The translations under genes and the position numbers were made by a program. Of a stretch of DNA of 14,462 bases, positions 7,665 to 14,462 are shown one piece after another; the first letter of the stretch is position 1; every line of letters begins with the position of its first letter. The DNA is taken from NCBI GenBank assembly GCA_934725005.1, contig CAKVBE010000013.1, forward strand, positions 1 to 14,462, written 5' to 3'. The notes beneath the pieces are model-generated. The model was given only the letters and a program-made list of their open reading frames with translations. It did no database searches and had not been told where the DNA came from. Source of the stretch: an uncultured Rickettsiales bacterium. Its GTDB lineage: Bacteria > Pseudomonadota > Alphaproteobacteria > Rickettsiales > UBA1997.

Positions 7665-7690
7665 AATTTAGACTAGACTAATTCTAAATT
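7665..7690. terminator. Weak hairpin between convergent genes
   Basis: AATTTAGA (7665-7672) and TCTAAATT (7683-7690) are perfect eight-base arms around a ten-base loop. It sits between the murD remnant and the convergent XRE gene, so it could end either transcript, but there is no T-run and the stem is all weak pairs. Confidence 0.25.
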
Positions 7691-7726
7691 GATAAAATCA
7701 GTATGATATTACAATAAAATTTTACG

Positions 7727-8020
7727 TCAAATATATTTATCTATAACATCTTCAATATCTTTCAGTAATCTTTTTTTGCTTATTTTATCTTTATCAAAGA
7801 TATTTTCTTCAGTTAAAAATAATTCATATGGTTTAATGTTTAAAACACTGACAATTTTCGAAAGCATATCACTTGATGGGAACTTTTTACATGTTTCTAT
7901 TAATGCTATGTAGTTAGTTGATGTCTCACAAAGCTCCGCTAATTCAAATTGCGTTATATTTCTACTTTTTCTTAATAATTTCAAATTGTTCGCTAATGTT
8001 TCCTGAAAGATATTTTTCAT
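7727..8020 (-). CDS. XRE-family transcriptional regulator
   Basis: This 97-residue DNA-binding protein has an N-terminal helix-turn-helix of the Cro/C1 (XRE) type. The signature runs through LKLLRKSRNITQFELAELC, TSTNYIALIETCKKFPSSDML and IVSVLNIKPYELF (about 13-68), where ITQFELAELCETSTNYI is the helix-turn-helix core. A short charged C-terminal helix (about 72-97) could mediate dimerisation. It has the same size and layout as the regulator at 11936. It is divergently oriented to the broken glycosyltransferase-like gene, with two palindromes between them that probably are its operators. No clear ribosome binding site is seen. Its targets and ligand are unknown. Confidence 0.85.
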   Translation of the reverse strand: MKNIFQETLANNLKLLRKSRNITQFELAELCETSTNYIALIETCKKFPSSDMLSKIVSVLNIKPYELFLTEENIFDKDKISKKRLLKDIEDVIDKYI

Positions 8021-8081
8021 TTTTTAATGTTTAATTGGCACTTTATTGATTAATACCTAAAGTGTGTGTTTAATTAGTTGC

Positions 8082-8124
8082 TTGACAATTTACTTTTAGT
8101 AAATTACTTACTTACTATAAGTAA
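8082..8124 (+). promoter_or_regulatory. Promoter with tandem operator palindromes
   Basis: A consensus TTGACA (8082-8087) is followed 17 bases later by TACTTA, a weak -10, ahead of the gene starting at 8140. Two perfect palindromes cover it: AATTTACT-TTT-AGTAAATT (8087-8105) and TTACTTA-CTA-TAAGTAA (8108-8124). Their centres are 20 bases apart, about two helical turns, so dimers bound to both would face the same side. Both use TTACT/AGTAA half-sites. The regulator encoded at 8020 is the obvious candidate ligand (inference). Confidence 0.6.
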
Positions 8125-8139
8125 ATTTTATATAAACCA

Positions 8140-9074
8140 ATGAAGAAAAAGAACATTATAATTTATTTAGTATTATTTGGTCTAATCGCAGCATTTATAC
8201 CATACAAATATATGGTTATCTGTTATTTATTGTTGCTGATAAGTGCGAAAAAGGCTAGAATATTTATTTTGAATTTATATTACAATTTGATCTACTTTAC
8301 AAAACATTTATCCTCTAGAAATAAGCTTCGTTTATGTAATAAAGATAATAGGAAAGAAAAAATAATAGTCAGCTTAACAACATATAGTAAAAGAATAAAA
8401 ACTGTATTTTTGGCTATAGAATCAATTTTTGAACAGGAAGTTAAACCTGATAAAATAGTATTATGGTTAAACAAAGATGAATTCATGGTTGATAATTTAC
8501 CAAAAACTTTAAAGAAACAAATAAAACAAGGACTAGAGATAGATTTTTACAATAATATAAAATCATATAAAAAAATAGTACCAAGTTTAAAAAAATATCC
8601 AAATGATATTATTATAACCATAGATGATGATATATTATATAAAAAGGATTTTATAAAAAATTTATATGATTCCTATTTAACCAATAAAAATGCTATTCAT
8701 TGTAATTATCTATTCAAATTTTTGAATGAAAAACTATTACCAACAGCAAACGTAAGAGATATAAAGTATTCATTTAATTATACCTGTACTGGTGGTGGTG
8801 TCTTATTTCCTCCACATATTTTACCAAATGATATTTTTAATGAAGAATTGTTTACAAATCTAGCACCAACTCACGATGATATATTTATATCTGTTTTATT
8901 ATATAAACAAAATACAAAAATAATTATATATACTATACAAAGCTAATACAAAAAAGAATGATATTAAATACACAAAGTATAGGGTTATTTAAAGAAAATT
9001 ATATAAAGAATATGACAAAAGTTCAATTAATAAATTTATTAAATCATTATAAAATTATATTAAAAGAAGTATAA
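8140..9074 (+). pseudogene. Glycosyltransferase-like (GT-A type) gene, frameshifted
   Basis: The first frame gives 268 residues. A hydrophobic N-terminus (about 5-36) suggests a membrane anchor. KIIVSLTTYSKRIKTVFLAI (74-93), KPDKIVLWLNKDEF (102-115) and IITIDDDILY (158-167, with the DDD nucleotide-sugar/metal motif) are characteristic of a bacterial glycosyltransferase family with a GT-A-like fold. The frame stops at 8946, inside the expected C-terminal domain. The missing part is visible in other frames: ANTKKNDIK from about 8942 in one frame, then TQSIGLFKENYIKNMTKVQL and further to a stop at 9074 in the third frame. Two small indels therefore disrupt the tail, and the full length would be about 310 residues. 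It may be inactive or a recent loss; sequencing error is the alternative. Confidence 0.75.
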
Positions 9075-9135
9075 ATAATTTTATTCCAAAATTGGTTTAT
9101 AATCCATAAAAATCTAATAATACTTTATGAGATAT

Positions 9136-9257
9136 ATTGGGTCTCCGAATCTAACGCCCAATGTTAGCAAATAATATTCAAGCAAAACTATTTTATTTAA
9201 CAAATAGTAAAATGTTAGTTTTGAAAGCATTGAGTGCTAGGTATCCGACCCAGCACT
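9136..9257. mobile_element. MITE-like element with imperfect terminal inverted repeats
   Basis: The left end, ATTGGGTCTCCGAATCTAAC onward to CCCAATG (9136-9163), and the reverse complement of the right end (9228-9257) align as imperfect inverted repeats of about 27 bases, sharing GGGTC, CGRAT, CTA and CAATG in order. Inside, CAAAACTA (9183-9190) pairs with TAGTTTTG (9216-9223), and ACTATTT pairs with AAATAGT. Each end also folds on itself. There is no coding capacity. The size, about 122 bases, and nested symmetry are typical of non-autonomous miniature elements. Target duplications were not identified. Confidence 0.5.
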
Positions 9258-9272
9258 TCGCGTAAAGTCATC

Positions 9273-9293
9273 ATTCTGAACTTGTTTCAGAAT
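9273..9293. repeat. Palindromic repeat ATTCTGAA / TTCAGAAT
   Basis: ATTCTGAA-CTTGT-TTCAGAAT is a perfect eight-pair hairpin. The surrounding GTCA..ATTCTGAACTTGTTTCAGAATC form resembles, from memory, a short palindromic repeat scattered through many alphaproteobacterial genomes. Only one copy is in this window. It may be a terminator or a relic repeat. Confidence 0.4.
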
Positions 9294-9372
9294 CAATAAA
9301 GTAAATATAATATTCAATTAATACTGAATTAAATTTGGTATGATATATTTTCTATCATTTTCAAGCAACCAG

Positions 9373-9421
9373 TCGCCATTTTAGGGCACTTTCTACCAAA
9401 AAATGAGATATTCTAATAAAA
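9373..9421. repeat. Decayed copy of the palindromic repeat at 191
   Basis: TCGCCATTTTAGGGCACTTTC (first 21 bases) differs at four positions from the start of the intact copy at 191, and CTAATAA near the end also matches. Both hairpins are broken by substitutions. The rest of the spacer from 9258 to 9440 holds only the hairpin at 9273, a weak ATGATA/TATCAT stem (9340-9358) and AT-rich sequence; I see no gene in it. Confidence 0.5.
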
Positions 9422-9440
9422 ATTTTTTGATGAAATAGTA

Positions 9441-11798
9441 TTACTTCAATAGTTCATATTTGAATAATTTATCTTGAATGTAATCTTTATAATAATACTT
9501 CAATTGACCTCTTAATGAATCTATTTCAGTATTTAATTCAATATATTCATAATTAACTTTTTCTTTTATTTTGCGATAATTTTCTTCATTTGAAAATACC
9601 TTATTACCGTTTTTATCATATTTAAAGCAAGTATTTAACTCAGTATCAACTTGGTATAAACCGTACGTAAATTTAGATTTATAATTTTTTGTTTTTTGTG
9701 CTTTGTCTAAAATATTTTTCCATATTTTAAACAAATTTTCCTCATAATCATTTAAGACAAAATTTTTTAAATCACTATCTGCAACAGTATTTTGATAAAA
9801 ACATAACTCATTTCTGTAAAATTTCCCATCATTATTATTAAAGGAAATACATTTGTTTTGTCTACATAAACAAGTGTAAATTAAGCAAGATTTTAATAAA
9901 TCAATATCTTTTAAATATTCTTCACCTTTATCAGCTGTTGTAAAATATACATCTTTTTCATACCAATTTTCTTGTGGAAATAATTTTGCACAAAATAGGG
10001 GAAGTTTTGAAATATAATTATCTTTTGAAATCATTTTTCCATGTGGGGAATATGCTTCGGCACCAACAGGAATAGTTGTTAATGTTACACTATTATTGTC
10101 TAGATTAAAACTGCTGGCTCTTAAATAAGCTATATCATTATATAAATAAAAACAACTTCCATGGCCTTTTATTTCTTCTCTTGTTCTCGTAAGACCAACA
10201 CTATTACTATCAAGATTAAAACCACTTAAATTAATGTTTGCTATGTAATTACTGTTTTTTCTTTTATCAAAGTACATTTCACTAAATAAACGATACACTT
10301 TTCTGATACAGATATTTTTAATATATTCTAGTTTTCCTTGATTTACTTGTTCTTGAATATCTTCAATATTTTTATTCAAAATAATATCATATATTTGTAA
10401 ATTAAATTCTTCATGTTTTTTATCTATATTTTGCCATAATATACAGGATATTGAAGAAGGAGAAGCATGAAAATGTTTCCTGTTAAATAAGTAACCATTA
10501 ATAAATGTTTTATTACATAAGTTGCAAGATTTAAAATATTTTACTGGACTAAAAAGTATGTAACTATCTGTAGGTTGTCTTAAATAGTACTTAAAACCGG
10601 AATATATAAATAAATTAGATAGATCATTTAATATAGCTCCTTTTACACTTTTTGACATTTCCATTTTAACAAAATTTGTAAAACCTTTTTTTGCTGTTCC
10701 ATTTGAATTTGTTGTCATATCTCTATATGGCGGATTTTCAAATAAAATAATTGTAATCTTTGGGTCATTTATAATATTTTGCAGATATTCATTTTTTATA
10801 TAATCTCTACTTAAAGCATCAGCATTTACAATAAAACCATCTCTAAATTTTATATCATTTTCAATTGGTGGAATTATATATCTAACTTTATCACCTAGTC
10901 TTTCAATCAGCACTTTATATTCATAACACTCATAAGTTGATAGGACACAGTGTGATAATTCATCTTCGGTTAAACAGATTTCTAAATTTCCAGTCCCAGC
11001 ACATCTGTCAAGTATAATATAATCATTTCCACTAGGAACATTTTTTATTGCTATTCTAACTAATTCAATTGCTTTTTGGCAATATGGTAATGGTGTATAA
11101 AAGGCTCCAGTTTCTTTTTTTCTTTTTTTATCATTTAATACATCCATTAAATATTTAAACTTTTCATTTGTCTTTTCTTCATATGGATATATAAAATCCT
11201 TAAAACAGCATGGAACTCTTATTTCGCCAATACTTTTAAATAAATCATCATCACTACCAATAAAACTTCCTTTTGAAGAATTTGGATAAGTATTATAAAA
11301 TCTTTTTGCCCAACCAAGGATACAATTTTCATCAATATGTATCTTGGTATATTCTTTAGTTCTTAAAATTTCTATTAATCTTGATTTACCACTATCTGTA
11401 TTAAAAAATATTCTTTCTGGTTCAATATTGTTGATATTTAAGAAATTATTATTGTTTTTACTACTCGCCCCAATATATAATTTTTCAATATCATCTAAAA
11501 AATCATTTGAATTAAATTTATATACTGTATCCTGTATTAAATCAATCAATAAAATATTTTTTGGTACACTTTGACCATTGATTCTCATTTTTGATAAATA
11601 TTTTATTGCTTGAAATAAAGTAGTATTTAGATTATTTATTGTTTTTTTAAACTCTAATATATTTCCACCAATTATGCCATCAGAGCAAGGACAAATTTCC
11701 AAAATATCGTTGAGCTCTTTATCTTTGAAATCGGGAATATACCTTTTGTAGCTTTCAAAAAATAATCTTTGCCCCTCTCTTTCATCTTTGATTTTCAT
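9441..11798 (-). CDS. Type IIG-like restriction-modification protein (nuclease plus N6-adenine methylase)
   Basis: This 785-residue protein appears to join cutting and methylation. The N-terminus carries a PD-(D/E)XK-like nuclease signature, SDGIIGGNILEFKK, with D40, E49 and K51. A mostly helical linker follows (about 110-220). The methylase core has motif X GAFYTP (231-236), motif I DRCAGTGN (264-271, S-adenosylmethionine binding) and motif IV NPPY (355-358), which marks N6-adenine (or N4-cytosine) methylases of the gamma arrangement. The C-terminal third (about 500-785) is diverged and probably the target-recognition domain. It is shorter than most type IIG proteins (usually 900 or more) but no break is visible. 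A single polypeptide and a divergent controller gene make a self-contained R-M locus. The recognition sequence cannot be deduced. Confidence 0.85.
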   Translation of the reverse strand: MKIKDEREGQRLFFESYKRYIPDFKDKELNDILEICPCSDGIIGGNILEFKKTINNLNTTLFQAIKYLSKMRINGQSVPKNILLIDLIQDTVYKFNSNDFLDDIEKLYIGASSKNNNNFLNINNIEPERIFFNTDSGKSRLIEILRTKEYTKIHIDENCILGWAKRFYNTYPNSSKGSFIGSDDDLFKSIGEIRVPCCFKDFIYPYEEKTNEKFKYLMDVLNDKKRKKETGAFYTPLPYCQKAIELVRIAIKNVPSGNDYIILDRCAGTGNLEICLTEDELSHCVLSTYECYEYKVLIERLGDKVRYIIPPIENDIKFRDGFIVNADALSRDYIKNEYLQNIINDPKITIILFENPPYRDMTTNSNGTAKKGFTNFVKMEMSKSVKGAILNDLSNLFIYSGFKYYLRQPTDSYILFSPVKYFKSCNLCNKTFINGYLFNRKHFHASPSSISCILWQNIDKKHEEFNLQIYDIILNKNIEDIQEQVNQGKLEYIKNICIRKVYRLFSEMYFDKRKNSNYIANINLSGFNLDSNSVGLTRTREEIKGHGSCFYLYNDIAYLRASSFNLDNNSVTLTTIPVGAEAYSPHGKMISKDNYISKLPLFCAKLFPQENWYEKDVYFTTADKGEEYLKDIDLLKSCLIYTCLCRQNKCISFNNNDGKFYRNELCFYQNTVADSDLKNFVLNDYEENLFKIWKNILDKAQKTKNYKSKFTYGLYQVDTELNTCFKYDKNGNKVFSNEENYRKIKEKVNYEYIELNTEIDSLRGQLKYYYKDYIQDKLFKYELLK

Positions 11799-11817
11799 TT
11801 TATACTATAAATCGTTT

Positions 11818-11837
11818 AGTATTTTTTAAAAAATACT
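11818..11837. promoter_or_regulatory. 20-bp perfect palindrome in the R-M leader
   Basis: AGTATTTTTTAAAAAATACT is fully symmetric and lies between the proposed R-M transcription start and its ATG, 19 bases upstream of the start codon on the minus strand. As RNA it would form a weak ten-pair hairpin that could hide the leader; as DNA it could be a protein site. Confidence 0.4.
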
Positions 11838-11843
11838 TTAAAC

Positions 11844-11897
11844 TTGTAATTTTTAATAATCAATTACAATTATATAGTATAGACAACCAACTGCAAA
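11844..11897 (-). promoter_or_regulatory. R-M gene promoter with operator over the -10
   Basis: On the minus strand TTTGCA (11892-11897) and a consensus TATAAT (11869-11874) are 17 bases apart, giving a start near 11862 and a leader of about 64 bases. TTGTAATT (11844-11851) and AATTACAA (11862-11869) form an inverted repeat with a ten-base spacer that overlaps the -10 and start point, a good position for repression. Confidence 0.6.
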
Positions 11898-11898
11898 C

Positions 11899-11927
11899 TT
11901 GTACTTTACAATCAAATTGTCTTATTT
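11899..11927 (+). promoter_or_regulatory. Controller gene promoter with overlapping operator palindromes
   Basis: TTGTAC (11899-11904) and TTATTT (11922-11927) are 17 bases apart. The -10 ends only eight bases before the ATG at 11936, so transcription would start at or next to the start codon and the message would be almost leaderless. TTGTA-CTT-TACAA (11899-11911) and ACAAT-CAA-ATTGT (11908-11920) are overlapping perfect palindromes on this promoter, fitting self-repression. AAACTTGTA is repeated directly at 11840-11848 and 11895-11903. Confidence 0.55.
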
Positions 11928-11935
11928 AGTAACAG

Positions 11936-12262
11936 ATGGAAAAAAAGTTTCTAAAAAAGTTGGGTGAAAGAATTAAAAAGATAAGAAAAGAAAAAAATAT
12001 TTCACAAGAATATATATCTTTACAAACAGGTATAAGTATGAATACAATTTCTTGCATAGAGTTAGGTAAAACTTCAGCAAAAATAGATACAATTAATAAA
12101 ATAGCAAAAATATTAGGTGTAAAATTGAACGATTTGTTTCTCTGTGAACAAAACACATCGAAAGATGAAAATAATTCTCTATATATAACGAAAAAACTAT
12201 CTAATTTAGGTCAAAAAGAACTCATAAAAATAAATAAAATAATAGATATATTTTTAGAATAA
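11936..12262 (+). CDS. XRE-family regulator, probable R-M controller (C) protein
   Basis: This 108-residue protein has a Cro/C1-type helix-turn-helix: LGERIKKIRKEKNISQEYIS, TGISMNTISCIELGKTSAK and INKIAKILGVKLNDLFL (about 9-68). A C-terminal tail with a short helix (about 80-108) follows. Small XRE proteins beside R-M genes are usually C proteins, which bind the intergenic region, repress themselves and delay restriction until DNA is methylated. Here it is divergent from the type IIG gene with back-to-back promoters and shared TTGTA/TACAA half-sites, which fits that role. No Shine-Dalgarno lies before the ATG, in keeping with a leaderless message. The start is supported by MEKKFLKKLGERIKK, a normal family N-terminus. 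A role in regulating other genes is not excluded. Confidence 0.8.
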   Translation: MEKKFLKKLGERIKKIRKEKNISQEYISLQTGISMNTISCIELGKTSAKIDTINKIAKILGVKLNDLFLCEQNTSKDENNSLYITKKLSNLGQKELIKINKIIDIFLE

Positions 12263-12269
12263 AAAACTA

Positions 12270-12286
12270 ATAACTTAAAAAGTTAT
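12270..12286 (+). terminator. Weak hairpin after the controller gene
   Basis: ATAACTT-AAA-AAGTTAT is a seven-pair hairpin starting eight bases after the controller stop codon. There is no T-run, so termination strength is doubtful. Confidence 0.3.
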
Positions 12287-12437
12287 CTTCTGCAATATGT
12301 TAAGTTTCTGAACTCAATACATGATACTAACAAATAGTATTTCAGTATATAAATTTGAACAATATTAATTTTATTGTAATATGAATCATATTTCGTATAA
12401 ATATACTGTTTTAACTCTAAACAAAGAAATAGTTCAC

Positions 12438-12636
12438 ATGAAAATAATTATTTTTTATTATATTTTTATTATTTTGTAATAATGCTTTCTCTGCAAAACA
12501 TGATTGTAAACTAATTGAATTTGATTTTTTAAATCATGAAGATGAAAGAAAAAAAATAATTGATTCTGAAGATTTATACATTATCTATTACAAGTTTTAT
12601 CGGTTTAGATTCTATTCTCTAAATAAAAATACTTAG
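12438..12636 (+). pseudogene. Small secreted-protein gene with a frameshift in the signal peptide
   Basis: ATG at 12438 opens a lysine-plus-hydrophobic start (MKIIIFYYIFIIL) but stops at 12477. One frame over, sequence reads on as LFFIIFLLFCNNAFSAKHD and continues with HDCKLIEFDFLNHEDERKK, then DSEDLYIIYYKFYRFRFYSL and a stop at 12634-12636. Joined, this is a textbook signal peptide with a plausible cleavage after FSA and a mature part of about 47 residues. One extra base, most likely in the T6 run at 12451-12456, explains the break. The mature part is not recognised and could itself be truncated. It is too short for normal gene callers. Confidence 0.5.
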
Positions 12637-13049
12637 CATAAACTATAAACTTAGTATCCAATTTTTGCAGAATTATATTAAACACATAATATATTGATTG
12701 TTTAGTTAATACATAAAACATTACATGCGAATTTAGGAGTCCATATTTCATTCAAAATACATGATTTATATGTTAAAATGTCATGCCTATTTAGAAAATT
12801 AAATCAAAACAAAAGCAAAAATAATAATTGTTTAATATAGATCTAATACATTTGATTTAAGTTTACACTGATAATTTCAATTGATTGAATCAATACTTGG
12901 GCATTGGTTTAAATTATTTAAAGATTATACAAAGCAATAATATATTAATAATTTATCGCAAGAAGAATAATTAAGTATTGCATTACGTAATCAATATTAA
13001 TTGCAAAAAAATTTTCCTCAATAAATCATAAAATAAGGACTAAATCTAA
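12637..13049. other. AT-rich spacer without supported genes
   Basis: I find only very short open stretches here (for example 20 codons at 12778-12840) with no recognisable product, no tRNA fold and no strong hairpins apart from the short TTGATTGAATCAA palindrome near 12880. It looks like decayed intergenic DNA downstream of the 16S gene. Confidence 0.5.
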
Positions 13050-13260
13050 ATGGATATCAGCAACAGACAAAAACTAGTAATAATAGAAGTACTTATAATC
13101 TACTATCAAGCAAGAATTTGATGACAACACTCTACAAAACAATAAAAAGAAAAAACTACGAGATGACGTGTTTAGTAGTGAATATAAAAAAATAATAACA
13201 AAGATGATAGCTTTATATATTGAAATGGAAATTAATCCGAAGATTAAAATCAATCTCTTT
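13050..13260 (+). pseudogene. Unidentified coding-like remnant ending at the 16S gene
   Basis: ATG at 13050 gives MDISNRQKLVIIEVLIIYYQ and stops soon after. One frame over, an open stretch from about 13099 reads TIKQEFDDNTLQNNKKKKLR, then DDVFSSEYKKIITKMIALYI and EMEINPKIKINLF to the 16S boundary. The composition is protein-like (charged, amphipathic, few rare residues), so a gene fragment with one frameshift is plausible. Past 13260 the frame runs into the complement of 16S rRNA and is meaningless. I do not recognise the product. The alternative is a chance open frame. Confidence 0.25.

Positions 13261-14462
<1,202 letters not shown>

Noticed and set aside
12778..12840. 20-codon reading frame
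   Set aside because: Too short, no ribosome binding site and no recognisable product.

Overview
The window is AT-rich DNA, apart from the 16S gene, and looks like a slowly degrading, host-associated alphaproteobacterial genome. The evidence is a partial 16S rRNA with alphaproteobacterial traits (short variable helices, standard universal priming segments), an infA-maf-M16 peptidase gene block, very low GC in genes and spacers, and several broken genes. The 16S gene has no tRNA or 23S gene for at least 1 kb beyond its 3' end, an arrangement known in Rickettsiales. A Rickettsiales- or Holosporales-like endosymbiont is the best guess from memory; no database was searched.

Region 1 (1-256) is non-coding. 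It holds a GC-rich nested inverted repeat of unknown identity and a palindromic repeat with a decayed relative near 9.4 kb. Region 2 (257-4442, minus strand) is one tightly spaced operon: infA (IF-1), maf (nucleotide pyrophosphatase), an M16 zinc peptidase, a PhzF-family protein whose usual catalytic Glu is Gln, and a fold-type-I PLP enzyme. The last two look like an added small-molecule module. Region 3 (4614-7260) has bioB (minus) divergent from a pyruvate kinase (plus). The kinase carries a Cys/Asp-rich, metallothionein-like insert and a second Cys cluster at its N-terminus; a terminator follows it.

Region 4 (7425-9440) is accessory and decaying. It contains a C-terminal remnant of murD, an XRE-family regulator, a divergent glycosyltransferase-like gene broken by frameshifts, a tandem operator array between those two, a MITE-like element and further palindromic repeats. 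Region 5 (9441-12262) is a compact restriction-modification locus: a type IIG-like polypeptide (PD-(D/E)XK nuclease plus N6-adenine methylase) divergent from an XRE controller-like gene. Their back-to-back promoters share TTGTA/TACAA half-sites. Region 6 (12263-13260) is a gene desert with a frameshifted small secreted-protein gene and an unidentified coding-like remnant. Region 7 (13261-14462) is the 3' four-fifths of 16S rRNA on the minus strand, running off the window.

The most unusual items are the Cys-rich pyruvate kinase, the PhzF/PLP pair fused to a translation-initiation operon, and the promoter architecture of the R-M locus.
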